A model generated the notes under the pieces. That model had not been told where the DNA came from. It made no database searches and saw only the letters and a list, made by a program, of their open reading frames with translations. From contig NZ_CP115184.1 in the NCBI RefSeq assembly GCF_029395675.1, positions 992,001-1,056,000 on the forward strand: a DNA stretch of 64,000 bases. The letters are read 5' to 3'. Below, one piece after another: positions 18,947-25,903 of the stretch. The stretch's first letter is position 1. The number at the start of each line of letters is the position of its first letter. The position numbers and the translations under genes are program-made. The stretch comes from Janibacter cremeus (GTDB lineage: Bacteria; Actinomycetota; Actinomycetes; Actinomycetales; Dermatophilaceae).

Positions 18947-21307
18947 ATGACCACCACCGCCGACAGCCACGATCTCATCCGCGTCGAGGGCGCCCGGGAG
19001 AACAACCTCAAGGACATCAGTGTCGACCTCCCGAAGCGCCGGCTGACCGTCTTCACCGGGGTGTCCGGGTCGGGCAAGAGCTCGCTCGTCTTCGGCACGA
19101 TCGCAGCCGAGTCGCGTCGCCTCATCGACGAGACGTACAGCGCCTTCCTGCAGGGATTCATGCCCTCGCTCGCCCGGCCCGAGGTCGACCACCTCGAGGG
19201 GCTGACCACGGCGATCATCGTCGACCAGGAGCGCATGGGTGCCAACCCGCGCTCGACGGTGGGCACCGCGACGGACGCCAACGCGATGCTGCGCATCCTC
19301 TTCTCGCGCCTGGGCGAGCCCCACGTCGGGCCACCGACCGCCTTCTCCTTCAACGTCCCCACCCGCAGGGCGAGCGGGATGATGTCGACGGAGAAGGCCG
19401 GGGGGCGTGTGGAGAAGAAGGCGGTCAGGCAGGCGGTCTACCTCGGGGGCATGTGCCCGCGCTGCGAGGGCATGGGACAGGTGAGCGACATCGACCGCAC
19501 CGCCCTCTACGACGAGACCAAGTCACTGCGCGAGGGCGCGCTCACGGTCCCGGGCTACTCGATGGACGGTTGGTACGGGCGCCTGTTCGAGGGCATGGGT
19601 CTGCCGATGGACAAGCCCATCGCCGACTTCACCACGAAGCAGCTCGAGACGATGCTCTGGTCCGAGCCGACGAAGATCAAGGTCGAGGGGGTCAACCTCA
19701 CCTTCGAGGGCATCATCCCGAAGATCCAGAAGTCGATGCTCTCCAAGGACCCGGAGGCGATGCAGACGCACGTGCGCCGTTTCGTCGAGCGGGCGGTGAC
19801 CTTCCAGACCTGCCCGGAGTGCGAGGGGACGCGGCTGACCCCCGAGGCCCGGTCGTCGACGATCAACGGCAAGAGCATCGCCGATCTGTGCCGGATGCAG
19901 ATCAACGACCTGGCCGCGTGGGTGCGTGATCTCGACGAGCCCGGTTTCGAGCCGCTGCTCAAGGGCCTGCGCCACCTGCTCGACTCCTTCACCGAGATCG
20001 GTCTGGGGTACCTCTCGCTCGATCGTCCCGCCGGGACCCTGTCCGGGGGCGAGGCGCAGCGGACCAAGATGATCCGCCACCTCGGCTCCTCGCTGACCGA
20101 TGTCACCTACGTCTTCGACGAGCCGACGATCGGGCTGCACCCGCACGACATCGACCGGATGAACGACCTGCTCCTACGTCTGCGGGACAAGGGCAACACC
20201 GTCCTCGTCGTCGAGCACAAGCCGGAGACGATCGCCGTCGCCGACCACGCCGTCGACCTCGGTCCACTGGCCGGGGCGAAGGGGGGAGAGGTGGTCTTCG
20301 AGGGGACGGTCGAGGAGCTGCGCTCCAGCGACACGCTCACCGGCCGCCACCTCGACGACCGGGCGCGGCTGAAGGGGACGGTGCGCGAGCCCACGGGCGC
20401 GCTCGAGATCCGTGGTGCCGACACCCACAACCTGCAGGACGTCGACGTCGACATCCCGCTCGGTGTCCTCGTGGTCGTCACCGGCGTCGCGGGCTCGGGC
20501 AAGAGCTCGCTCGTCCACGGCTCGCTCGACCACCGCGACGACATCGTCATCGTCGACCAGGCCGCGATCAAGGGCTCGCGTCGCAGCAACCCCGCGACCT
20601 ACACCGGTCTCCTCGACCCGGTGCGCAAGGCCTTTGCCAAGGCCAACGACGTCAAGCCCGCGCTCTTCAGCTCCAACTCCGAGGGAGCCTGTCCCACGTG
20701 CAACGGCGCCGGCGTGATCTTCACCGAGCTGGGGGTCATGGCCACGGTGGAGTCGCCGTGCGAGGACTGCGAGGGACGGCGCTTCCAGGACGCGGTCCTC
20801 GAGTTCGAGCTGGCCGGGAAGAACATCGCCGACGTGCTCGAGATGTCGATGGACGAGGCCGCGGCCTTCTTCGCCAAGGACGGCCCGACGAGCCTGCCCG
20901 CCGCCCACAGGATCCTCACCCGCCTCGTCGACGTGGGCCTGGGCTACCTGACGCTCGGACAGCCGCTCACCGCGCTCTCCGGCGGTGAGCGCCAGCGCCT
21001 CAAGCTCGCCGTGCAGATGGGGGAGAAGGGGGGCGTGTACGTCCTCGACGAGCCGACCACCGGCCTGCACCTCGCCGACGTGGAGAACCTGCTCGGTCTG
21101 CTCGACCGGCTCGTCGACTCCGGCAAGTCCGTCGTCGTCATCGAGCACCACCAGGCGGTCATGGCCCACGCGGACTGGATCATCGACCTGGGGCCGGGCG
21201 CCGGCCACGAGGGCGGTCGGGTCGTGTTCGAGGGCACGCCGCGCCAGATCGTCGAGGGCCGCTCGACGCTCACCGCAGAGCACCTGGCCGACTACGTCGG
21301 CGGCTGA
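18947..21307 (+). CDS. Short UvrA paralogue (UvrA2/DrrC-like ABC ATPase)
   Basis: A 786-residue cytoplasmic DNA-binding ABC ATPase with two nucleotide-binding halves: Walker A GVSGSGKSS near residue 37 and GVAGSGKSS near 512, signature LSGGEAQR near 365 and LSGGERQR near 680, and zinc-knuckle cysteines CPRCEG, CPECEG, CPTCNG and CEDCEG. It is about 150-170 residues shorter than housekeeping UvrA because the first half lacks the UvrB-binding region, as in UvrA2 and the DrrC drug-resistance proteins. It probably binds damaged or drug-intercalated DNA rather than loading UvrB. Start ATG 18947 is 25 nt after the TetR gene; upstream in-frame starts overlap that gene. Confidence 0.85.
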   Translation: MTTTADSHDLIRVEGARENNLKDISVDLPKRRLTVFTGVSGSGKSSLVFGTIAAESRRLIDETYSAFLQGFMPSLARPEVDHLEGLTTAIIVDQERMGANPRSTVGTATDANAMLRILFSRLGEPHVGPPTAFSFNVPTRRASGMMSTEKAGGRVEKKAVRQAVYLGGMCPRCEGMGQVSDIDRTALYDETKSLREGALTVPGYSMDGWYGRLFEGMGLPMDKPIADFTTKQLETMLWSEPTKIKVEGVNLTFEGIIPKIQKSMLSKDPEAMQTHVRRFVERAVTFQTCPECEGTRLTPEARSSTINGKSIADLCRMQINDLAAWVRDLDEPGFEPLLKGLRHLLDSFTEIGLGYLSLDRPAGTLSGGEAQRTKMIRHLGSSLTDVTYVFDEPTIGLHPHDIDRMNDLLLRLRDKGNTVLVVEHKPETIAVADHAVDLGPLAGAKGGEVVFEGTVEELRSSDTLTGRHLDDRARLKGTVREPTGALEIRGADTHNLQDVDVDIPLGVLVVVTGVAGSGKSSLVHGSLDHRDDIVIVDQAAIKGSRRSNPATYTGLLDPVRKAFAKANDVKPALFSSNSEGACPTCNGAGVIFTELGVMATVESPCEDCEGRRFQDAVLEFELAGKNIADVLEMSMDEAAAFFAKDGPTSLPAAHRILTRLVDVGLGYLTLGQPLTALSGGERQRLKLAVQMGEKGGVYVLDEPTTGLHLADVENLLGLLDRLVDSGKSVVVIEHHQAVMAHADWIIDLGPGAGHEGGRVVFEGTPRQIVEGRSTLTAEHLADYVGG

Positions 21308-21365
21308 GCATGCTCACCTCTTCTGCGTCATCGACACCTCGGCCTGAGCCGCCGGCGCAGCCGCG

Positions 21366-21800
21366 TCACGAGGCGACCAGGACTGCCAGACAGTCCAGGT
21401 CCTTGGTCATCGCCGACCTCATCGCCCTGACCATCATCGGGGCAGCCACCTTGGAAAAGCCCCGCGGCTCGCCCTGGTTGCGAAGCGTCATCAGGGTTCC
21501 ACCGTCCGAAGGCTCCCACGTGTAGGTGGTCTCCATCGGGAACGGACCGTCCGCGGTGCGCATGACCATTCGCCGACCGGGCTCGAGCTCCACGATCTCG
21601 TAGGTGTAGGCGAGCCGACGGCCGAGGAACTGCGCCTGGAAGTCCATCCGGGACCCCACTCGTGCCGGGGGAGTGGTCCGCCACCTCACGGCGTGGATGT
21701 TGGCATACCACTCGGGCGCCCGGGCGGGGTCGCCCGCCACGGCGGCCACGTCCTCGACCGCAGCCGGGATGTGGGCACTGACCGCGACATCAACTCTCAT
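21366..21800 (-). CDS. SRPBCC family protein
   Basis: A 144-residue protein with the START/Bet v1-like (SRPBCC) layout: an N-terminal strand MRVDVAVSAHIPAAVEDVAAV, an APEWYANIHAVRW segment, LEPGRRMVMRTADGPF, an antiparallel TTYTWEPSDGGTLMTLRNQG segment and a long C-terminal helix with conserved PMMVRAMRSAMTKDLDCL. Such proteins bind hydrophobic ligands or act as polyketide cyclases/dehydratases, but no catalytic residue is evident here. I prefer the ATG at 21800 since homologous SRPBCC proteins start with this strand; an in-frame ATG at 21830 is possible. It is convergent with the UvrA-like gene and divergent from the antitoxin-like gene. Confidence 0.72.
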   Translation of the reverse strand: MRVDVAVSAHIPAAVEDVAAVAGDPARAPEWYANIHAVRWRTTPPARVGSRMDFQAQFLGRRLAYTYEIVELEPGRRMVMRTADGPFPMETTYTWEPSDGGTLMTLRNQGEPRGFSKVAAPMMVRAMRSAMTKDLDCLAVLVAS

Positions 21801-21887
21801 GCGCTGATTCTGGCCCGTCGTGACACGCATCCGGGGTCAGTGGGGAGACACGGCCTGATGGACCGGGTAGTTTTGGGACGGAAGGGT

Positions 21888-22133
21888 GTGATCCAGTTGA
21901 CATTCGAGATCCGTGACCTCGACGACGGCGTCCGGAGTCGACTGTCGGAACTCGCGAGCAGGCACGGCCGCACGATGGAGGCCGAGGCAGCCGAGATCCT
22001 CACGGCGGCGACGCGCGGCGAGCTCCGCGACGGCCCGTCCGTGATGGGGCTCTACACCTCGGCGCGGCGCATCGTCTCCAAGGAGGCACTGGCCCCGCCG
22101 ACGCAGGTCGACTTCACGCCCGACGGATTCTGA
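21888..22133 (+). CDS. FitA-like ribbon-helix-helix antitoxin, apparently orphan
   Basis: An 81-residue protein whose N-terminal half is a ribbon-helix-helix DNA-binding domain of the FitA/VapB type: QLTFEIRDLDDGVRSRLSELASRHGRTMEAEAAEILTAA, with a strand followed by two helices. FitA-like proteins repress their own operon and neutralise a PIN-domain RNase. The C-terminal half (VMGLYTSARRIVSKEAL) would be the toxin-binding part. No PIN-domain gene follows: the next ORF is a 61-residue histidine-rich protein. The GTG at 21888 is the best start, with GGACGGAAGGG upstream; longer in-frame starts run over the SRPBCC gene. Confidence 0.72.
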   Translation: MIQLTFEIRDLDDGVRSRLSELASRHGRTMEAEAAEILTAATRGELRDGPSVMGLYTSARRIVSKEALAPPTQVDFTPDGF

Positions 22134-22171
22134 TCCGCCGGAGAGACGGCACGGCCAGCGGACTGCTGATC

Positions 22172-22357
22172 GTGAACCGTGGGGCGGCGAAGCACCACGA
22201 ACTGGGCGAGCACGTCAAGGCGGCCCACCACGCCCACGTCGCGCGTGGGCACTTCCTCAACGCGCAGGGCTACGCCCACGACGCAGCCAAGGCACACGCA
22301 GAGCAGTTCTCGGCGGAGGTCATGAACGAGCACCCGGTCTCGGGCGCCGGCTCCTGA
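22172..22357 (+). CDS. Small histidine/alanine-rich protein of unknown function
   Basis: A possible 61-residue protein starting at a GTG, rich in histidine and alanine (HHELGEHVKAAHHAHVARG, then YAHDAAKAHAEQFSAEVM), predicted largely helical and weakly amphipathic. I do not recognise the family. It lies 38 nt after the antitoxin-like gene, where a PIN toxin would be expected, but it is too short and has none of the PIN acidic residues. Several His pairs could bind a metal, which is speculation. A short hairpin follows the stop. Reality of the gene is supported only by the open frame, position and codon pattern. Confidence 0.5.
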   Translation: MNRGAAKHHELGEHVKAAHHAHVARGHFLNAQGYAHDAAKAHAEQFSAEVMNEHPVSGAGS

Positions 22358-22365
22358 GGAACCGA

Positions 22366-22378
22366 CCCCGAGCCGGGG
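22366..22378. terminator. Short hairpin between convergent small genes
   Basis: CCCCG (22366-22370) pairs with CGGGG (22374-22378) around an AGC loop, in the 28-nt gap between the stops of the 61- and 79-residue protein genes. The stem is only 5 bp; it is a weak terminator candidate for either direction. Confidence 0.4.
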
Positions 22379-22385
22379 CTCCTGG

Positions 22386-22625
22386 TCAGGCAAACCTCTT
22401 GATCCGCGCCAGCATTGGCACGCTGGGGAACCGCGCATCGTCGACGAACCCGAGCAACATCTTGAGATAGGCGGGCTCTTCCTTCTCCGTCAGCAGCTCC
22501 TCGATCATGTCCAACTGCGTGTTGGAGGGATAGGTCGAATCCTGCACGTGCGCCATCAGGGACTTGAGAAGCTCGACTCGTACGTCGAAGCCCTGTGAGT
22601 CCTGGTCGGTGCTGCTCCTGGCCAT
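22386..22625 (-). CDS. Conserved-looking 79-residue protein of unknown function
   Basis: A 79-residue acidic, helical protein: DVRVELLKSLMAHVQDSTYPSNTQLDMIEELL followed by KEEPAYLKMLLGFVDDARFPSVPMLARIKRF. The two halves are weakly alike, each a helix pair around a YPS/FPS turn, which suggests a duplicated motif. I do not know its function. The gene and its upstream stretch (about 22640-22670, with ATTATGT and AATCC) are markedly less GC-rich than the surroundings, a possible sign of acquisition or of a strong promoter. The ATG at 22625 has an AGAGAGG ribosome-binding site. Confidence 0.65.
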   Translation of the reverse strand: MARSSTDQDSQGFDVRVELLKSLMAHVQDSTYPSNTQLDMIEELLTEKEEPAYLKMLLGFVDDARFPSVPMLARIKRFA

Positions 22626-22736
22626 GTCAGCCTCTCTTCGTTTCGCCGATAATCCACATTATGTCAAAACTGGGTGGTCTCACCCCACTCGCAGAGTCTC
22701 CCCCGAATCACCCCGTCTGTCTCCCCCCAGCACCCG

Positions 22737-23156
22737 TCAGTCGTCCCGGGCCTGGTCGGTCTTCCTGCGATTCGCCTTCTTGATCGCCTCGATGAGCTCG
22801 TCCTTGTCCATGTCGGACCGGCCCTCGATGTCCAGCTCCTGGGCGATGTCGTACAGGTGTTCCTTCGTGGCGTTCGCGTCGACGCCCTCGGCGGTCTCCC
22901 TGTCGGTGTCGCGCCCGCCCGCGGCCTGCTCGTCAGAGGGTCCCTTGTGGTCCTTGGGCTCCCAGTGGTCACCGACCTTCTCGTGGGTGTGCTTCAGAGC
23001 CGCGTAGGCCGTCTGGTGGGCGCGCTGCCCGTCGCCGTACTCCTCGACCGCCGAGTCGTGGGCCTTGGCGAAGGTCTCCTTGGCCTTCTCGTCCGACCGC
23101 TGGATGGTGCTGGGCAGCTCGTCCTCGATGACCTTGCCGTTCTTCGTCATGGGCAT
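22737..23156 (-). CDS. ChaB domain protein with C-terminal Rho-N/SAP-like domain
   Basis: A 139-residue protein. Residues 1-65 match the ChaB domain (LPSTIQRSDEKAKETFAKAHDSA, then HQTAYAALKHTHEK), a small cation-transport-regulator-like fold whose true role is unclear. A charged linker rich in D, G and E follows, and residues about 100-135 (TKEHLYDIAQELDIEGRSDM then KDELIEAIKK) match the Rho N-terminal/SAP-like helical domain that often binds nucleic acid. This ChaB plus Rho-N combination is common in actinobacteria. ATG at 23156 with GGGAG upstream. Divergent from the DUF72 gene; single-gene transcript likely. Confidence 0.82.
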   Translation of the reverse strand: MPMTKNGKVIEDELPSTIQRSDEKAKETFAKAHDSAVEEYGDGQRAHQTAYAALKHTHEKVGDHWEPKDHKGPSDEQAAGGRDTDRETAEGVDANATKEHLYDIAQELDIEGRSDMDKDELIEAIKKANRRKTDQARDD

Positions 23157-23258
23157 GACTACTCTCCCTTCGTCCGGTACGCACTCCTCCCCTACCCGTG
23201 ACGAGAGTTTCTACGCACCCCCTCCGGCACGGCGTGCGAAGGCGGTAGCGTCGCCACC

Positions 23259-24095
23259 GTGGCGCGCTACTACATCGGCACCTCCGGGTGGCGCTATGCG
23301 GGCTGGCGCGGGGACTTCTACCCCACAGGTCTCCCCCAGCGCCGTGAGCTCCCCCACGCCGCCGAGCAGCTCCCTTCGCTGGAGATCAACGGCTCGTTCT
23401 ACTCGCTGCAGCGCCCGACCTCGTACGCCAGGTGGCGGGACGAGACCCCCGACGACTTCTGCTTCGCGGTCAAGGGAGGCCGCTTCATCACGCACATGAA
23501 GCGGTTGCGGGATGTCGAGTCGCCGCTGGCCAACTTCTTCGCCTCCGGGGTGCTCGGGCTGGGCGAGAAGCTCGGCCCGATCCTGTGGCAGCTGCCCGAG
23601 CGGCTCGCCTACGACGAGGCGCTGCTGACCACCTTCTTCGACCTCCTCCCGCGCACCATCGGGCAGACGGTCGACCTCGCGGCGCGCCACGACGGCAAGC
23701 TGCGGGAGGATCGGGTGCTCGGCCGGCCCGCCCCGCACGTCCCCATCGACCAACCGGTCCGCCACGCACTCGAGCCGAGGCACCCGAGCTTCGACTCCCC
23801 CGAGGCCCGGGAGCTGATGCGTCGCCATGGCATCTGCATGGTCGTCGCGGACAGCGCCGGTCGATGGCCACGGATGGGCGACTCGACCGCCGACTTCCAC
23901 TACGTGCGCCTGCACGGCGACACGGAGCTGTACACCAGCGGCTACTCCTCCGAGGCCCTCGATACGTGGGCGGACCGGTGCCGCACGTGGGCGGCCGAGG
24001 GAGCCGACGTCCACGTCTACTTCGACAACGACGCCAAGGGCCACGCCCCGCACGACGCAGTGGCCCTGCTGGAGCGGTTGCGTGCGTCGCCCTGA
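23259..24095 (+). CDS. DUF72 (YecE-like) family protein
   Basis: A 278-residue protein with a predicted TIM-barrel fold of the DUF72/YecE family. Hallmarks seen: IGTSGWRYAGWRGDFYP at the N-terminus, LEINGSFYSLQRPTSYARWRDETPDDFCFAVKGGRFITH near residues 45-80, ILWQLPERL near 107, EPRHPSFDSPEA near 170 and the FHYVRLHG and VYFDNDAKGHAP motifs near 210 and 252. The function of the family is not established. The GTG at 23259 gives the exact family N-terminus and has little leader sequence. It is followed 48 nt later by the ketopantoate-reductase-like gene. Confidence 0.9.
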   Translation: MARYYIGTSGWRYAGWRGDFYPTGLPQRRELPHAAEQLPSLEINGSFYSLQRPTSYARWRDETPDDFCFAVKGGRFITHMKRLRDVESPLANFFASGVLGLGEKLGPILWQLPERLAYDEALLTTFFDLLPRTIGQTVDLAARHDGKLREDRVLGRPAPHVPIDQPVRHALEPRHPSFDSPEARELMRRHGICMVVADSAGRWPRMGDSTADFHYVRLHGDTELYTSGYSSEALDTWADRCRTWAAEGADVHVYFDNDAKGHAPHDAVALLERLRASP

Positions 24096-24143
24096 GCGGA
24101 ACGGTCCGCCACCGGGCCCGTCGGGGTGTCCTACCTTGTCGGT

Positions 24144-25052
24144 GTGACCGAGACGCAGATCAGGACCGTGGCCGTCGTGGGCGCGGGCGCCATGGGAGCC
24201 ATGTACGCCGCGCACTTCGTCGAAGGGGGCATGGAGACCGCACTCGTCGCATCCGGCGACCGGGCCGCCAGGCTGCGTCGCGACCCGATCGACGTCAACG
24301 GTGAACCACTGCGGGCACGGATCGTCGAGCCGGGGGTGGACGACTTCCGTGCCGACCTCGTCGTCGTCGCTGTGAAGCACCACGACCTGGCCGCCGCGCT
24401 CGACGACGTCGCCCCCTTCGTCGGACCCGGGACCACCTTCGTCTCCGTGCTCAACGGGCTCGACAGCGAGATGACGATCGCCGAGCGGTTCGGCAGCGAC
24501 GGGGTCCTGCTGTGCATCGCCCTCGGTATGGCGGCCGGACGCGAGGGATCCGAAGTCACCTACCTCTCCCCCGGCCACCTCGTGATCGGGACGACACCCG
24601 GGCTGGCCGCCACCGAGCGGGTGCACGCGGTGGGTGCCGCCCTCGACGCTGCTGGTCTCGAGTGGCAGACCCCCGCGGACATGCGCCACGAGATGTGGTG
24701 GAAGTTCATGGTCAACACCGCCATCAACCAGGCCTCGGCGGTCCTGCGCAGGCCGTACGCGGCATTCATCGACGAGGGTCCGGCCCGCTCCCTCATGCTC
24801 GCCCTGGCCCACGAGGTCATCGCGGTATCCGGGGCGGAGGGAGTGGGCCTCGGTGACGCCGACCTGGCCCGCTGGGACAGCGTCCTGAGGGGACTCCCCG
24901 GTGACGGGCAGACGTCGATGCTCCAGGACGTGGTGGCCGGTCGTCGCACCGAGGTCGCCCTCTTCGCCGACCGGGTGGTCGCGCTCGGTCAGCAGCACGG
25001 CATCCCGACCCCGTACAACCAGATGACCTCCTGGATCCTCGCGGCCCGCTGA
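24144..25052 (+). CDS. 2-dehydropantoate 2-reductase family protein
   Basis: A 302-residue NADPH-dependent reductase of the PanE/ApbA family, which reduces ketopantoate to pantoate in coenzyme A synthesis. It has the N-terminal Rossmann motif VGAGAMGAMYAAHF, the VVVAVKHHDL strand carrying the conserved lysine near residue 78, the FVSVLNGLDSEMTI asparagine segment near 103 and WWKFMVNTAINQASAV (second conserved lysine and asparagine) near 190. The GTG at 24144 is chosen over an in-frame GTG at 24126 as it sits closer to the Rossmann strand. Members of this family also act on other 2-oxo acids, so panE is not certain. Convergent with the SSB-like gene. Confidence 0.8.
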   Translation: MTETQIRTVAVVGAGAMGAMYAAHFVEGGMETALVASGDRAARLRRDPIDVNGEPLRARIVEPGVDDFRADLVVVAVKHHDLAAALDDVAPFVGPGTTFVSVLNGLDSEMTIAERFGSDGVLLCIALGMAAGREGSEVTYLSPGHLVIGTTPGLAATERVHAVGAALDAAGLEWQTPADMRHEMWWKFMVNTAINQASAVLRRPYAAFIDEGPARSLMLALAHEVIAVSGAEGVGLGDADLARWDSVLRGLPGDGQTSMLQDVVAGRRTEVALFADRVVALGQQHGIPTPYNQMTSWILAAR

Positions 25053-25065
25053 CCTGACCTCAGCG
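25047..25065. terminator. Hairpin spanning two convergent stop codons
   Basis: CGCTGA (25047-25052) pairs with TCAGCG (25060-25065), loop 7 nt. The arms contain the stops of the reductase and SSB-like genes, so the hairpin may end both transcripts. Stem is short. Confidence 0.4.
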
Positions 25066-25392
25066 TCGGTCGCGCACGAGCCGGCGCACCTCGACCTCGT
25101 ACCGGCTGGCCGGACCACCGGGGGTGCGGAAGAACCGTCGACGCAGGGCCCCCTCGACCCGCGCTCGGTCACCGTCGACGAAGCGCGCCGCAGCCCGTCG
25201 TGCGACCGCCGTCCAGCAGGCGCAATCGATGGTGTCGACCGGACCGCCGGCGTCCCTGGTGACGACGAGCCGGAGCGTCACCAGCTCGTCACCGCTCGGC
25301 AGCTCCCGCGTGGTGGGCGCACCGCTGATCCGTCCGGTCAGCTCGATGTGGTTGATCTCGTCGACGTCGTGGATCGTCGTGCCTCGGGCCAT
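25060..25392 (-). CDS. Short single-stranded DNA-binding protein-like OB-fold protein
   Basis: A 110-residue OB-fold protein resembling the core of single-stranded DNA-binding proteins: INHIELTGRISGAPTTRELPSGDELVTLRLVV near residues 12-44, DTIDCACWTAVARRAA near 53 and the basic GDRARVEGALRRRFFRT near 77. It lacks the acidic, glycine-rich C-terminal tail that housekeeping SSB uses to recruit partner proteins, so it is a paralogue rather than the essential ssb. Start ATG 25392 has GGGGGAG upstream. The gene stands alone, divergent from the SAM-riboswitch operon. Confidence 0.75.
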   Translation of the reverse strand: MARGTTIHDVDEINHIELTGRISGAPTTRELPSGDELVTLRLVVTRDAGGPVDTIDCACWTAVARRAAARFVDGDRARVEGALRRRFFRTPGGPASRYEVEVRRLVRDRR

Positions 25393-25534
25393 GCCACTCC
25401 CCCGCTCTCGGTTGCTCGTCAATCTCCAGAATCGTTGTCCCGCAACGCGTGCGGGAAGCAGTTCGACAAGCTGTGGATGCCGGCGCGATGAGCTGTACGG
25501 CTGTGGACGCCCGGCCCAACTGGCGAGACACGAA

Positions 25535-25564
25535 TTGACCGGCGAGCGGTTGGGGGCTTCTACT
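25535..25564 (+). promoter_or_regulatory. Probable promoter of the sfn operon
   Basis: TTGACC (25535-25540) and TCTACT (25559-25564) are separated by 18 nt and would start transcription near 25571, exactly at the 5' edge of the SAM riboswitch. The rest of the 270-nt gap (25393-25534) holds no feature I recognise beyond the divergent SSB-like promoter region. Confidence 0.55.
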
Positions 25565-25571
25565 GGGAGCA

Positions 25572-25655
25572 CCCATCCAGAGCGGCCGAGAGATCTGGCT
25601 CGACGACGCCGCAGCAACCACCCTCCGGGGCAGGTGCTCACGCCAGGATCGATGG
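25572..25655 (+). promoter_or_regulatory. SAM riboswitch (S-box, SAM-I/SAM-IV clan)
   Basis: An RNA aptamer for S-adenosylmethionine. Seen in order: P1 5' strand CCATC (25573-25577), CAGAG, P2 strand GCGGC (25582-25586), the pseudoknot loop CTGGC (25595-25599) with TCGACGAC, P2 partner GCCGC (25608-25612), the diagnostic AGCAACC (25613-25619), a P3 hairpin ending in AGGTGCT (25632-25638), CGCCAGG whose GCCAG (25642-25646) complements CTGGC, and P1 3' strand GATGG (25651-25655). This order is that of S-box aptamers. The P1 3' strand overlaps the GGAGG ribosome-binding site (25654-25658) of the leader ORF. When SAM is plentiful, P1 would form and expression fall. Exact subclass (I or IV) is not resolved. 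Confidence 0.85.
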
Positions 25656-25662
25656 AGGATCG

Positions 25663-25782
25663 ATGCACCACTCCGTGTCCGCTGTGACCACTCCACTGCG
25701 CCCTGCCCTCGAGCAGGAGTTCTTCAGCCGCCGCATCGTCGACCTCATGCGTCGGGGCGTCAGCGCCTGTCGCGCCATCTGA
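25663..25782 (+). CDS. 39-residue leader peptide of the sfn operon
   Basis: A short ORF whose GGAGG ribosome-binding site abuts the SAM riboswitch. The peptide ends in FFSRRIVDLMRRGVSACRAI, which resembles the short actinobacterial leader peptides with a (S/T)RR(H/I)VDL...R...(S)A(L)C pattern often found before sulfur-metabolism genes. It has one cysteine four codons from the end. It is followed by a 121-nt leader containing a hairpin, then the flavin reductase gene. A plausible role is translational coupling or cysteine/methionine-responsive attenuation, on top of the riboswitch. The resemblance is from memory of the family; no function has been shown here. Confidence 0.65.
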   Translation: MHHSVSAVTTPLRPALEQEFFSRRIVDLMRRGVSACRAI

Positions 25783-25812
25783 CGACGGCCGCCGCCGCTC
25801 CCCCCGAGCCTT

Positions 25813-25827
25813 CTCGCCCGGGGCGAG
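25813..25827 (+). promoter_or_regulatory. Candidate attenuator hairpin in the sfn leader
   Basis: CTCGCC and GGCGAG pair around a 3-nt loop 30 nt after the leader-peptide stop and 76 nt before the flavin reductase start. A copy of CCCCCTTCG follows at 25831. Position between leader ORF and first structural gene is that of an attenuator; there is no T-tract. Confidence 0.4.
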
Positions 25828-25903
25828 GAGCCCCCTTCGTCATGACGTGGCCCGGCCACGCGCGATCACGCCTGCACTCACCCACACCTCCTGAGGAGGA
25901 ACC

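Noticed and set aside
22172..22357. PIN-domain toxin for the FitA-like antitoxin
   Set aside because: Only 61 residues, rich in His and Ala, without the conserved acidic residues of PIN nucleases.
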